Numbered from the stretch's first letter, positions 1 to 8,415 are shown. The stretch: 44,482 bases of DNA from DATGLE01 sp035294325 (GCA_035294325.1 DATGLE010000143.1:1-44482); one strand, 5' to 3'. Notes: generated from the sequence alone by a model not told the origin. A program made the numbers and translations.

Positions 1-321
1 GACGGTATCGAGATCAGGATGAACGGGTTAGAAAAGGAGATGGTTCTTATAGAGGCGAAGATAGGGGCGATGGAGTCGAGGATGGCAACGAAGGAGGACC
101 TCGCCAGACTGGCGGCAGGGATGGAGGAGAAGATAGGCACCCTGGCGGCGGGGATGGCGACAATGGAAGCAAAGATGGAGGAGAAGATAGGCACTCTGGC
201 GGCGGGGATGGCGACAATGGAAGCAAAGATGGAGAGCAATTTTGCCGGGCTGGAAGATCGCATCGTGGGTACACTCACAAAAATGATCGCTGTTATTGGC
301 TCTCAGCGAACCGGGGAATAG
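1..321 (+). CDS. 5'-partial coiled-coil protein with internal repeats
   Basis: The reading frame is open from the first base of the window, so the start probably lies upstream; the first internal Met is at 19. The visible ~106 residues are almost entirely heptad-like helix rich in Met, Glu, Lys and Ala, with an 18-residue unit (core EEKIGTLAAGMATMEAKM) occurring twice in tandem. The 'MATKEDLARL' segment is typical of small bacterial coiled-coil proteins that usually end in a membrane segment. Here the C-terminus is only weakly hydrophobic (TLTKMIAVIG) and ends in a short polar tail, so membrane attachment is doubtful. Function is unknown. The coding assignment rests on frame openness and repeat structure only. 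Confidence 0.55.
   Translation, partial: DGIEIRMNGLEKEMVLIEAKIGAMESRMATKEDLARLAAGMEEKIGTLAAGMATMEAKMEEKIGTLAAGMATMEAKMESNFAGLEDRIVGTLTKMIAVIGSQRTGE
124..231 (+). repeat. 2 x 54 bp in-frame tandem repeat
   Basis: Two adjacent 54-bp units (124-177 and 178-231) differ at one base that I can see (ccc versus ctc). They encode the duplicated 18-residue coiled-coil unit. Near identity at DNA level points to a recent slippage duplication or gene-conversion event. Confidence 0.85.
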
Positions 322-384
322 GGCAGACTTCTATTTGCAGGGCGACGAAAAGAGGTGGGGCTGCCCGATTGCGGCGATACGATC

Positions 385-930
385 TTAGCCGCGCTGCCGG
401 CCGGCGAGGGAGCGGCGGTAACGATGCAGCCACAGCAGCCACCAGGCAATGGCGACCAGCGGCGTAAGCGCGATTACCCAGCCCATCCAGAACGGCATTG
501 CTCCTGGCGCCGCAACCGTCACCGGGAAGCCGGCCCGCGCCTGCCCCTGTGGTCCCGTCAGTTCGATCACCAGATTCCAGGCGCCGCGCACCGGCATGCT
601 AATCGTTCCCACCAGAACGGCGGAATGGCCCTGCAAGGTTAGCTTCGCATAGAGCTTCGTGGCATCGGTCCCCAGTCCCGGCTCGGCGATGATGCGGCCA
701 TGCAGGCGCAGGGTGCTGTCATGCGGCACAACCGTCAGAGTGAGCGGGCGCTCAGCGTAGGGCTGGGCCTGGTCGAGATCGACATCCACAACATAGGCTC
801 CTACCGCCAGCGTGACCACGCGCGCCGGCATGCCCACCGCCAGGACCTCTCCCGGGGCCAGCAGCACACAGGCCACAAGCGCCAGCAGCGCGCAGACCCC
901 TTTCAGAAGATCTCCAATATGCCCGGGCAT
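385..930 (-). CDS. YtkA-like envelope protein
   Basis: A 181-residue protein read leftward. The start at 930 is chosen over the upstream in-frame extension because a GGAGGAAGGG ribosome site sits just before it and the extension would run back into the preceding gene. Residues ~8-30 form a signal or anchor helix. The middle is a beta-rich domain of the YtkA/FixH type (phrases such as 'YAERPLTLTVVPHD', 'MPVRGAWNLVIEL'). A C-terminal membrane helix (~145-168) is followed by a basic tail. YtkA-like domains often occur with copper handling or cytochrome oxidase assembly; that role is inferred only from the fold. It lies 17 bases downstream of the membrane-protein gene at 948-2186 and is probably cotranscribed. 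Confidence 0.65.
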   Translation of the reverse strand: MPGHIGDLLKGVCALLALVACVLLAPGEVLAVGMPARVVTLAVGAYVVDVDLDQAQPYAERPLTLTVVPHDSTLRLHGRIIAEPGLGTDATKLYAKLTLQGHSAVLVGTISMPVRGAWNLVIELTGPQGQARAGFPVTVAAPGAMPFWMGWVIALTPLVAIAWWLLWLHRYRRSLAGRQRG

Positions 931-947
931 CCCTTCCTCCTTCCCAT

Positions 948-2186
948 CTAGCGCGTACCCCAGCGCCAGATATCGCCGAATTCCGCGCCCATGATGGCCC
1001 CGCCTGCCCCAAAGAGCAGCGCAACGAGGACCGAGAACAGGACAACCTCTATCCATAGCTCGGCCGGCACCGGGAGACCCGGCTGTGGCAGGAAGACCGG
1101 CGCGTAGGACGAATACGTGCGCAGTATGCAGGGTGCAGTCAGCAGCGCCGGTGGGGTAATAATGACGCCCATCAGCCCTACAGCACGCCAGCCCCGCAGC
1201 ACATGCTCCGGCTTGCTGCCTCGCCGCATCTTCCAGAAGTAGAAGCCGTCCACTATCAATGCCGAGACCAGAAAGAGCAGGGGAAGCAGCGTGTAGTCCC
1301 AGCGGAAATACGGCACATGTCCGGGAACGCGGTAGACCATCCCCTGCTGCGCGACTGCTGTACGCACAGCCCAGGGCACGAAGAGTTCCGTAGCCAGCGT
1401 GTGCAGCAGGAGCAGCCCGACCAGGAACGTTGCCGCGCGCGGCTTGCAGGTGAAGCGCAGAGCGCCAATAAAGCAGAAAGCGCCACCAGCGGCCAGCGGC
1501 AGCGGATAGGTAGAGACATCCAGGGGACCAAAGGTGGCAATGGGGAATTGCAAAAATCCTGTCAGCGCAAAATTGAGCAACCCGGCCAGGGTGGTGAGCA
1601 CGCCCAGTTCAAGCGCGCTGAAACCCAGAAAGTTCCAGCCAGCGCGCCCCCTTTCGCGATCAATTGTGGCCTCGGAAGCAAATGCCTGCACCATACCCAG
1701 GCTTCCAACAACTCCCCCGATGATATCCATTACATGGAAGGGCGCCCACAGCGCAACGTCGATACCATACAACTCGTGCCAGTAGTTATCAAGCGGGGCC
1801 GCAATCAGGACGAGGAGACCGCCAAATCCGGCAACGACAAAGCCCAGGGGAGCATGAAACAGGCCAAAGACGGGGACAGTCGAGGAATCATCCACCCCCG
1901 CCATACCCCGGCGATAGCGCGCGGTATCCAGCAGCACGACGGTAAGCGCCACCAGCCCGGCTCCGGCAATGCAGGAGTATATCAAGGTGTGCGGCGGTGT
2001 CCAGAACTGGTCGCGTCCGACGAAGGCATGCCACTCTCTATCCCACACGGCGCCAAGCTCTCCTTGCACCAGGAAGAAGAGCGCGAGCCATGCCCCGATA
2101 CGGCGCAGCCGGCGCTCTCCCCGGTCAGCCTGCCCCGACAAGCCAGGGTGAACAGCCTCGATAGCGTGAGCCTCTGATCGAGCCAT
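948..2186 (-). CDS. Polytopic membrane protein, function unknown
   Basis: A 412-residue protein starting at an ATG preceded by GGAGAGGAGAAA. After a ~28-residue polar N-terminus there are about nine to eleven hydrophobic segments. Conserved-looking polar patches face the early loops: 'WDREWHAFVGRDQFWTPPH' near residues 48-66, then 'DNYWHELYGIDVALWAPFHVMDI'. Several His, Trp and Asp residues lie next to membrane segments, as in metal- or haem-associated membrane proteins, but no named motif is present and I do not recognise the family. Its partner downstream has a YtkA-like domain, consistent with but not proof of a link to respiratory or metal metabolism. It is divergent from the DUF983 gene at 2390. 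Confidence 0.6.
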   Translation of the reverse strand: MARSEAHAIEAVHPGLSGQADRGERRLRRIGAWLALFFLVQGELGAVWDREWHAFVGRDQFWTPPHTLIYSCIAGAGLVALTVVLLDTARYRRGMAGVDDSSTVPVFGLFHAPLGFVVAGFGGLLVLIAAPLDNYWHELYGIDVALWAPFHVMDIIGGVVGSLGMVQAFASEATIDRERGRAGWNFLGFSALELGVLTTLAGLLNFALTGFLQFPIATFGPLDVSTYPLPLAAGGAFCFIGALRFTCKPRAATFLVGLLLLHTLATELFVPWAVRTAVAQQGMVYRVPGHVPYFRWDYTLLPLLFLVSALIVDGFYFWKMRRGSKPEHVLRGWRAVGLMGVIITPPALLTAPCILRTYSSYAPVFLPQPGLPVPAELWIEVVLFSVLVALLFGAGGAIMGAEFGDIWRWGTR

Positions 2187-2294
2187 ACGCGCTTTCTCCT
2201 CTCCAGTTCTAGAAGATGACGAACCTTATCTCTCTAATTAGCATAGACGAACGCCAATCAGGCTATGTCACTGCGTGGCTCCTTGCTTCTTCTA

Positions 2295-2303
2295 TGATAT
2301 AAT
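2295..2303 (+). promoter_or_regulatory. Extended -10 promoter for the DUF983 gene
   Basis: TGaTATAAT, a perfect -10 hexamer with the TG extension, lies about 85 bases before the start at 2390 in the 203-base divergent gap 2187-2389. No good -35 is visible, as expected for extended -10 promoters. The rest of the gap shows no other clear signal. Confidence 0.6.
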
Positions 2304-2389
2304 ACTAGCGAACATCGCTCTATAGCTAGCTATGTCTTTCCCAATGGGCAGCATAAAACCAATCCAGGGAAAGATAGCGTAACAGGTTT

Positions 2390-2740
2390 ATGCATAGATT
2401 TTTTGTATTATTAACGCGAGGATTGCTCCTGCGCTGTCCCATATGCGGCAAGGGGAAGTTGTTTCGCTCCCCGTTCAGAATGTACGAGCGCTGCCCGCAT
2501 TGTGGCTTCGTTTATGAGCGGGAGGAGGGCTACTTTAGCAGCGCAATGGCGATCAACCTGATAATCAGCGAGCTGCTCATCGCTGCTTTTACCGTTCCGC
2601 TGGCGGCGACAATACCATTGACGCAGCTCCTGATATGGGGTGCTCCTGCTCCTTTCCTGCTTCCCATCCTCTTCTATCATCACAGCCGGGGATTGTGGAT
2701 GAGCATGGATCACCTCTTAAATCCTGTCCTTCGTAGATGA
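2390..2740 (+). CDS. DUF983 family zinc-ribbon membrane protein
   Basis: A 116-residue protein with the DUF983 layout: an N-terminal treble-clef-like zinc site, 'RCPICGKGKLF' (~15-25) and 'CPHCGFVYEREEGYF' (~35-49), followed by two membrane helices (~54-80 and ~82-98) and a short tail. The length fits the family. The biochemical role of DUF983 is not established; members are frequently encoded near cytochrome oxidase or cell-envelope genes. The ribosome site (aacagg) is weak. The next gene starts 36 bases downstream on the same strand. Confidence 0.8.
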   Translation: MHRFFVLLTRGLLLRCPICGKGKLFRSPFRMYERCPHCGFVYEREEGYFSSAMAINLIISELLIAAFTVPLAATIPLTQLLIWGAPAPFLLPILFYHHSRGLWMSMDHLLNPVLRR

Positions 2741-2776
2741 CGGCAACACGCTCAAAATAAGGGAAGACTCCGAGAT

Positions 2777-5488
2777 ATGCAGAGCAGCGCTTCTTTCTGG
2801 TGGCGATCCGAGTCCATGTTCAAAATTGTGGGAGCACTGGGCCTGGCACTCCTGCTCTCCTCGCTCTGCTTCGTGGCTATAGCTTCGGCGCATACGACTG
2901 CCTCGGCCAGCAGCAATCTTACGCTCCAGGTGGATACGGATTTCAGCGTAACGAGAGTGGGATACTGGCTCCCGGTGCATATTACAGCAGGTAATAACGG
3001 CGACACGAGCTTTCAGGGAACAATTGTGGTGCGAACATTCAGTGGCTCCATGCGCCTCTCTGATCCGGGCATTGCCTCGGATCAGCGCTTCGAGGCGCCC
3101 ATCACGCTGTCGCGCCACACACAGCAGCAGATCACAATCTCCATCCCTTTTGATGTGAGTTATTTCAATCCGCGCGGCATCCTGGCGGAACTGGTCGATA
3201 CTCACGGCAGGATCTTGCTTACGAAGACGCAGCCCGTCTATACGCTCGGCCCGGGCGATATCTCTATTGGCATTCTCTCGGATCAGTTCGCCAACTTTGG
3301 CGCGCTCAAAAGCGTTGCGCTTCCCAATCAGGCCATCTCGGTAAGTACCACTCCGCTCGACGCTGACACGCTGCCGACAAATTCAACGGTGCTCGAAAAC
3401 TTCGAGGTGATTATCCTTGACGACTTTAGCGTCAATACCCTGCAACCGGCGCAACTGGCGGCGCTGCAAACGTGGGTGAACCGGGGCGGGGCGTTGATCG
3501 AGGTCGGCGGCCCGAACTGGCAGCAAACTCTGGGAACGCTTCCCCCCGCGCTGCTGCCAGTAACTGTAACTGGCATAGACGAAGCGCCCGCCGGAACTCC
3601 GCTGCTCCCTACCGATAGCGTGCCCGTCCAACTGGCTAATCAAGGTATGGCGCAGCAGAGCGAGGTTTTACCGGAATCGACGATGATTAGCGTCGCCTCG
3701 CCGGGCAGTCCGGGCGACACGGGACCGGGATCGAGCATCAGCAGCCAGATCGTTTCGTCCTATGGTGCGACCCCGCTAATCGTGCAGGCCCATGAGGGGC
3801 AGGGCATCATCTGCTATCTCGCCTTCGATCCTTCGCTCTATCCCCTCTCTACGTGGTCGGGCATGAGCCAGCTCTGGCAGCACCTGCTGCTGCACACGCT
3901 CGGCGATCAAGTCCTCATTTCGGCCCTTGCCCCCAGATACATGAGTGGGCCAGGCGCTCTGCTGACCAGGGGCGGCATCCTTCCCATTTTGCAGCCCAAT
4001 ATCTGGATTGCCGCATGGTTTATTGTCGGGCTGCTCGCTGGCTATGTCGTCCTGCTGGGGCCTGTGCGTCTCCTGATTATCAGGCGCAGGCGGCGGCCCT
4101 ACTGGAACTGGCGCTTCGCGATTAGCAGCATTCTCATCTTCTCCCTGCTGGCCTATGGTATCGCTTTCTACCAGAAAGGGAGAGCGCTGACCGATAATAG
4201 CATTTCTATCGTACAGATAAATCAGAGCGGTTCAGAGGCGCATATCACAACCTATATGGGCGTGTTCGTCCCCAATCAGGGCAATTTCAGCGTCCAGTTC
4301 CCGAACAGCGATCTGCCACAGGCAGTACCTACACCACTGGAGCCGAGCGGCTCCCTCGTGACCACAGGTAACGCCTCTACTCCCATTCTCTACGGACTGC
4401 GCCAGACAAGCGTGAACCTGCTTAATAGCGGGCAATGGACCTTCCACCCACTTGTCGCCGAACAGGATCGCCAGCTTCACGGGACGGTATCGACGCACCT
4501 GACGTTACAGGGCAACAGGATCGTGGGCATCATTACGAATACACTGCGTACTCCTCTGAGCGATGTCTATATCCTGATCCCCCATAACTTCATCGCTATC
4601 GGGAACATCGCCGCCGGCGCATCGATACAGGTCAACCAGCCATTGCAGAGCAGTTCAGCGGCGCCCGCCGGTGCCACCCTGGCCGATCAGATTGCCGCCA
4701 GCAAGGGTTTACCGGCAGGCTACTACCCATATGATAAGGGGGAGCAGCCGCGAACGGAGGCAGAGCGCCATATCGCGCTGCTCTCGGCCCTCAATGGCGC
4801 CGGGTTCTCGTTCCTGCCCTGTAGCGGTTCCTGCATCACGCACGCTATCACCAACACCAGCAAGCAGACAATCACGACGCTCAATCCCGGCGCGCCATCC
4901 ATTCCCCTGAGTGCTAACGTCGACCCCTTGCTCGTGAGTGGCGCGCCGGCCACGCTGATCGGCTGGGCGGATCAGCCATTGGACGCCATGAACGCGATCA
5001 CCATTAATGGCACAACCCCGCATGGTTTCCATGAGAACTTCATACAGATGCCGCTCAACATCAATCTCTCTTCGCCGATGAATACGCCGCCGGACTTTAT
5101 CACCGGACAGGTAATCAATGCACAGGGCATCTCCGGCGGCAACGTTGCCATGATTCAGCCCGGCGTCTATAGCATGTCAACTGCCAGTATAAGCTTTGAG
5201 TTCGATCTGCCCGATATACTGGATGCCTCGCCCACCGGACTGACGATTACCGCGCCGAATGCGATGAACAGGACGGCTTTGCCGGAAGGGGCCAGCTATG
5301 TACAGGCGCGACTCTACAACTGGCAAACCGCGAACTGGGACCCTTTCAGCCTGAATTATGGAGTGCTGACGACGAGGAACACGGCTAACTATATCAGTTC
5401 CGATGGACGCGTGCTGCTGCAACTCTCAAATCAGAATCTCCAGGGGCAGATCTTTTTGAGCCGGCCTTCGCTCTCCCTGCAAGGATAG
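2777..5488 (+). CDS. Large secreted/membrane-anchored protein, GATase-like domain
   Basis: A 903-residue protein. The start at 2777 has an AGGGAAG ribosome site; the ATG at 2816 is an in-frame alternative with none. A signal peptide occupies ~14-38 (ends near 'IASAHT'). The next ~330 residues are beta-rich, then a segment resembling the class I amidotransferase-like fold used as a binding domain ('VIILDDFSVNTLQPAQLAALQTWVNRGG' region, ~215-245). Two membrane helices (~410-432 and ~445-466) flank a very basic RRRRRP loop, and a ~430-residue beta-rich extracytoplasmic domain follows. The organisation resembles Gram-positive envelope proteins of unknown function with a GATase-like domain; no catalytic triad is claimed. 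It follows the DUF983 gene closely. Confidence 0.7.
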   Translation: MQSSASFWWRSESMFKIVGALGLALLLSSLCFVAIASAHTTASASSNLTLQVDTDFSVTRVGYWLPVHITAGNNGDTSFQGTIVVRTFSGSMRLSDPGIASDQRFEAPITLSRHTQQQITISIPFDVSYFNPRGILAELVDTHGRILLTKTQPVYTLGPGDISIGILSDQFANFGALKSVALPNQAISVSTTPLDADTLPTNSTVLENFEVIILDDFSVNTLQPAQLAALQTWVNRGGALIEVGGPNWQQTLGTLPPALLPVTVTGIDEAPAGTPLLPTDSVPVQLANQGMAQQSEVLPESTMISVASPGSPGDTGPGSSISSQIVSSYGATPLIVQAHEGQGIICYLAFDPSLYPLSTWSGMSQLWQHLLLHTLGDQVLISALAPRYMSGPGALLTRGGILPILQPNIWIAAWFIVGLLAGYVVLLGPVRLLIIRRRRRPYWNWRFAISSILIFSLLAYGIAFYQKGRALTDNSISIVQINQSGSEAHITTYMGVFVPNQGNFSVQFPNSDLPQAVPTPLEPSGSLVTTGNASTPILYGLRQTSVNLLNSGQWTFHPLVAEQDRQLHGTVSTHLTLQGNRIVGIITNTLRTPLSDVYILIPHNFIAIGNIAAGASIQVNQPLQSSSAAPAGATLADQIAASKGLPAGYYPYDKGEQPRTEAERHIALLSALNGAGFSFLPCSGSCITHAITNTSKQTITTLNPGAPSIPLSANVDPLLVSGAPATLIGWADQPLDAMNAITINGTTPHGFHENFIQMPLNINLSSPMNTPPDFITGQVINAQGISGGNVAMIQPGVYSMSTASISFEFDLPDILDASPTGLTITAPNAMNRTALPEGASYVQARLYNWQTANWDPFSLNYGVLTTRNTANYISSDGRVLLQLSNQNLQGQIFLSRPSLSLQG

Positions 5489-5605
5489 AAACTTCTCGAA
5501 TCTTGCGCAATCTCGGGTGAGGCCCCAGAAACGCTTGTAAAATTTGCCTCCGGCTTAGTATACTTGTTCCAGTTCATCCGGTATCGAGCAAGGAGAAGGT
5601 CGCAG

Positions 5606-5884
5606 ATGCCCATGATTACGGTTTCTCTGCCCAACGCGCTGCGCTCCCGCGCCGGCAATCGTTCGTCGGTGACGGTGAGCGGGAGCACGGTCCGCGAGGT
5701 TATTGACGCGCTTGAACACGATTTCCCCGGTCTGCGCTTCAACCTGTGTTATGAGAACGGCGAGTTGCGCCCCTATGTGAACATCTTTCTGAATAGCGAC
5801 AACATTCGCTACCTGCGGGGCCTGGATACCCCGATTTTGCCCGGCGCAAGGATACACATTCTACAATCGGTTGCCGGCGGCTAA
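5606..5884 (+). CDS. MoaD/ThiS-like sulfur-carrier protein
   Basis: A 92-residue beta-grasp protein ending in Gly-Gly (VAGG), the terminus that is adenylated and thiocarboxylated in the MoaD/ThiS/CysO family. The start at 5606 has an AGGAGAAGG site seven bases upstream; a longer in-frame start upstream lacks one. Typical features are 'GSTVREVIDALEHDFPGLRF' (helix 1 region), 'RPYVNIFLNSDNIRYL' and 'LPGARIHILQSVAGG'. No molybdopterin, thiazole or cysteine biosynthesis gene is adjacent. The next gene is a BNR-repeat protein on the same strand, so this carrier's partner pathway is not evident from the window. Family is confident; the specific role is not. Confidence 0.88.
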   Translation: MPMITVSLPNALRSRAGNRSSVTVSGSTVREVIDALEHDFPGLRFNLCYENGELRPYVNIFLNSDNIRYLRGLDTPILPGARIHILQSVAGG

Positions 5885-5904
5885 CGCTCTCGCCGGCGAG
5901 AGCG
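5885..5904. repeat. 20-bp perfect palindrome
   Basis: CGCTCTCGCC followed directly by its reverse complement, starting one base after the stop codon of the MoaD-like gene. No T-run follows, so it is not an obvious intrinsic terminator. It lies between two genes that are probably cotranscribed. Confidence 0.8.
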
Positions 5905-5947
5905 TATGCATGCCCGCCCGGCCTGGCACATCATAAGGAGGGAGATT

Positions 5948-7051
5948 ATGAGCTACCATCGATCATATCCGCAAGGCACGGTTGTGCTGGCGGTTGGCAC
6001 CAAACGCGGATTGTTCTTGCTATCCTCGCAAGACCGCGAGAAATGGCAGGTGACGCCAACGGCATTGAACGGCACCCGCGTCTTCTACGCCGCTTTCGAT
6101 CAGCGCAGCGGCTGCCGGCTCTTTGCCACTGATAACGGCGATTTCTTCGGCACCTTCTTACGCTACAGCGATGACTTCGGCGAGACGTGGCAGGAACCAC
6201 GCCGGGGCATTCAGTTTCCGCCGGAGAGCAACCAGAAGCTGGTCAATATCTGGGTGATCGAGCCGGGCCGGCCCAACGAGCCAGGGACGCTCTACGTGGG
6301 CACCGATCCCGCAGCGCTCTGGATCAGCCACGATCACGGCGAGACCTGGGAAGTTAACGATGGCCTGCTCTCGCATCCGACGCGCAGCCAGTGGGGGCCA
6401 GGGGCCGGCGGACTCTGCCTGCATACGATCATCGCCGATCCGACGCGCCCTGAGCGGATGTGGGTTGGTATCTCCGCAGTCGGCTGCGTGCGCAGCGATG
6501 ATGGCGGCAAGACCTGGGTTTTCGCCAACAGGAATACGCGCGCCGATTTCCAGCCCGACAAATATCCCGAGTTCGGCCAGTGCCTCCATCGCATGGTCCA
6601 GCATCCGACGCAGCCGGATACGCTGTATCAGCAAAACCACTGCGGCATCTACAAAACCTTCAATGCCGGCGACGAGTGGATCGATATTCAGAACAACCTG
6701 CCTTCCGATTTCGGCTTTCCCATCGCCCTCGATGTGCATCATCCCGAGACGCTTTTCGTGATAGTGGAGGGCATGGGGCGCCATAACATCGGCGACCATT
6801 TCACGGTGTATCGCACCCGGAACGCCGGCGAGCAGTGGGAGCCGCTGACGCAGGGGCTTCCGGCGGGTCCGGGCGTGCGGCTCGGCGTGCTGCGCCACGG
6901 ACTCTGTACTGACAGGCTGGATCCATGCGGCGTTTACGTCGGCACCAATACGGGGCAACTCTTCGCCAGCCGGGACTGCGGCGACAACTGGCAGTTGATT
7001 GCGGACTTCCTGCCACCCATCTACTCCGTAACGGCAACGATGCTTGTTTAG
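5948..7051 (+). CDS. BNR/sialidase-type beta-propeller protein
   Basis: A 367-residue protein with a strong AAGGAGGGAG site before the ATG at 5948. Repeated Asp-box-like motifs occur through the chain: 'YSDDFGETWQEP', 'ISHDHGETWEVN', 'RSDDGGKTWVFA', 'NAGDEWIDI', 'NAGEQWEPL', 'ASRDCGDNWQLI', the signature of BNR repeats in sialidase-like or photosystem-stability-factor-like propellers. There is no signal peptide, so it is probably cytoplasmic. Sialidase active-site residues (Arg triad, Tyr, Glu) cannot be assigned, so calling it a glycosidase would be unsupported. It directly follows the MoaD/ThiS-like gene, a pairing I recall from other bacteria, whose function is unknown. Confidence 0.8.
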   Translation: MSYHRSYPQGTVVLAVGTKRGLFLLSSQDREKWQVTPTALNGTRVFYAAFDQRSGCRLFATDNGDFFGTFLRYSDDFGETWQEPRRGIQFPPESNQKLVNIWVIEPGRPNEPGTLYVGTDPAALWISHDHGETWEVNDGLLSHPTRSQWGPGAGGLCLHTIIADPTRPERMWVGISAVGCVRSDDGGKTWVFANRNTRADFQPDKYPEFGQCLHRMVQHPTQPDTLYQQNHCGIYKTFNAGDEWIDIQNNLPSDFGFPIALDVHHPETLFVIVEGMGRHNIGDHFTVYRTRNAGEQWEPLTQGLPAGPGVRLGVLRHGLCTDRLDPCGVYVGTNTGQLFASRDCGDNWQLIADFLPPIYSVTATMLV

Positions 7052-7059
7052 AGCCAGAC

Positions 7060-7124
7060 AACCATTGCTCATCAAAAAAGCAGACCCATACGGCGTGGGT
7101 CTGCTTTTCTGATGAGCAATGGTT
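7060..7124. terminator. Long bidirectional hairpin after the BNR gene
   Basis: Outer arms of 15 bp (AACCATTGCTCATCA and complement) and inner arms of 12-13 bp (AAAGCAGACCCA and complement) are separated by a one-to-two-base mismatch and close on a 7-base loop. Runs of A and T inside the stem give terminator character in both directions. It starts nine bases after the stop at 7051. Just beyond it ATGGTT(A) is repeated three times (7118-7139). The rest of the 7125-7277 gap shows no clear feature. Confidence 0.75.
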
Positions 7125-7277
7125 AATGGTTAAATGGTTGTTTTCTTATTGCATTCCCCTGCCCTTTTGTGCTAAGCTCTACGGTGGATATGCTCAGCAG
7201 GAGCCAATCCCCGGCACCCTCCGTTTGATGCCGCCTCTTTTTCCTACATTCACTATTTATTCTTGAGGGAATCTCTT

Positions 7278-8084
7278 ATGCGTTACGCTATGGGAGAGTT
7301 TTACGAGCGGGCCAGCGACTACGATCTGGAATATCAGAGTCAGTCAGAGCTTGATGTGCCCTTCTGGTGTGAACTGGTGATGCGCTACACACCGCAGCGC
7401 GTGCTGGAACTGGCCTGCGGCAGCGGGCGCATCGGTCTTGAATTATTGCATGGCCCCGGCGCTTTTCAACTGGAGGGGCTGGATATCGCGCCAGAGATGC
7501 TCGCGGCCTACCGGCGCAAGCTTGAGCGGGAACCGGCAGCGGTACAGGAGCGCGTGACGCTGCACGAGGGCGACATGTGCAGTTACGAGCTGGCGCATAA
7601 GGGCGAGTTCGACCTCATCTTTCTCCCCTTCAATTCGATCTGCCATCTCTATGAGATCGAACAACAACTCGCGGCTTTTGCTAACACCTACGATCATCTC
7701 GCGCCCGGTGGCCGCTTCGTCGTAGACACCTTCCTGCCCGATATCGACTATCTGAGCAATGCCCTCAACCGGCCCTCAAACGTCTACATGGAAGATGAGA
7801 TCGACGCCCCCGACGACGAATTCACCATGTTGATCTATACCAGCCGCAGATACGATCCCTTCGAGCAATTGCAGCATATTGCCTGGACACACGAGAAGTT
7901 TTTCCCCACGGGCGAGAACGAGCGCTACCTCACCAGACTCGATATGCACATTTTCTTTCCACGCGAACTGCAATTGCTTTTCCTGGCGGCAGGCTTTAGC
8001 ATTGAGGCCATCTATGGCGATTACAACTGGCAGCCGTTTGGAAGGGGCACGCGCCAGATCGTCGTCGGGCGTAAACGCGCGTAG
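7278..8084 (+). CDS. Class I SAM-dependent methyltransferase
   Basis: A 268-residue protein from the ATG at 7278 (GAGGGA site upstream; a TTG five codons earlier is in frame but less well placed). Motif I is 'VLELACGSGRIGLELL' and the acidic end of beta 2 is 'GLDIAPEML', as in the Methyltransf_25 group. Later 'FDLIFLPFNSICHLYE' and 'LAPGGRFVVDTFLPD' match motifs IV and VI. The C-terminal part, with 'EHFF/MHIFFPRELQLLFLAAGF', resembles stand-alone small-molecule methyltransferases. The substrate cannot be predicted. It is isolated between a terminator-like hairpin upstream and a REP hairpin downstream. Confidence 0.85.
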   Translation: MRYAMGEFYERASDYDLEYQSQSELDVPFWCELVMRYTPQRVLELACGSGRIGLELLHGPGAFQLEGLDIAPEMLAAYRRKLEREPAAVQERVTLHEGDMCSYELAHKGEFDLIFLPFNSICHLYEIEQQLAAFANTYDHLAPGGRFVVDTFLPDIDYLSNALNRPSNVYMEDEIDAPDDEFTMLIYTSRRYDPFEQLQHIAWTHEKFFPTGENERYLTRLDMHIFFPRELQLLFLAAGFSIEAIYGDYNWQPFGRGTRQIVVGRKRA

Positions 8085-8089
8085 CAATT

Positions 8090-8110
8090 GGGCGACCGCA
8101 GGGGTCGCCC
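8090..8110. repeat. REP-like hairpin (GGGCGACC type)
   Basis: GGGCGACC-gcagg-GGTCGCCC, five bases after the methyltransferase stop. Stem core and loop match the GACGACC-rcaag-GGTCGTC hairpins near 14396, 36158 and 36218, with compensating changes in the outer stem pairs. It could also act as a terminator, but no T-run follows. Confidence 0.7.
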
Positions 8111-8148
8111 TGCCAGGGAAATCATCCTCCCAGCGCCTTTCATCCGAA

Positions 8149-8288
8149 CGTTAAGACAGGGCTATTGAATGCTCGCCGGAAGCGGGGGTCAAGGGGGAGG
8201 CCGCCCCCTTGCGGGGCGCGGGGTGTCCCCGCCCAGACTCTTCCTTTCGGGCGTGGGGTGGGGAGAATTACATAGCCCTGCGTTAAGA
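8149..8288. mobile_element. MITE-like element with 8-bp target duplication
   Basis: The element 8157-8280 (124 bp) begins CAGGGCTAT and ends ATAGCCCTG, a perfect 9-bp terminal inverted repeat. It is bounded exactly by the 8-bp direct repeat CGTTAAGA at 8149-8156 and 8281-8288. It has no coding capacity. The interior (about 8180-8237) is a G-rich repeat shared with three other places in the window. Together with the REP hairpin and a promoter it fills the 331-base gap 8085-8415. The transposase family that moves it is not identifiable here. Confidence 0.75.
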
Positions 8289-8297
8289 ACGCGATAG

Positions 8298-8327
8298 TTG
8301 ACTCACTGGCTTCCCAGGTGCTAGAAT
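8298..8327 (+). promoter_or_regulatory. Promoter of the rrf2-suf region
   Basis: TTGACT, 18 bp, TAGAAT, about 90 bases before the Rrf2 start. Just downstream, CCTA-gtgaa-TAGG (8332-8344) is a small inverted repeat well placed for an operator; whether the regulator binds it is inference. A second AT-rich -10-like string, TATTAT, lies near 8364. Confidence 0.6.
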
Positions 8328-8415
8328 ATATCCTAGTGAATAGGTCGGATTAATCAGGGTATCTATTATAGCACAGGATGTATCACCGAGCGGATACGCA
8401 GAGAAGGGAGAGGCC

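Noticed and set aside
1203..2177. 324-codon plus-strand frame opposite the membrane protein
   Set aside because: Lacks hydrophobic or domain structure; the opposite strand encodes a clear polytopic protein with a good start site.
5948..7051. Annotation as an exo-sialidase enzyme
   Set aside because: Asp-box repeats are present but the catalytic Arg triad and nucleophile pair cannot be identified and there is no signal peptide.
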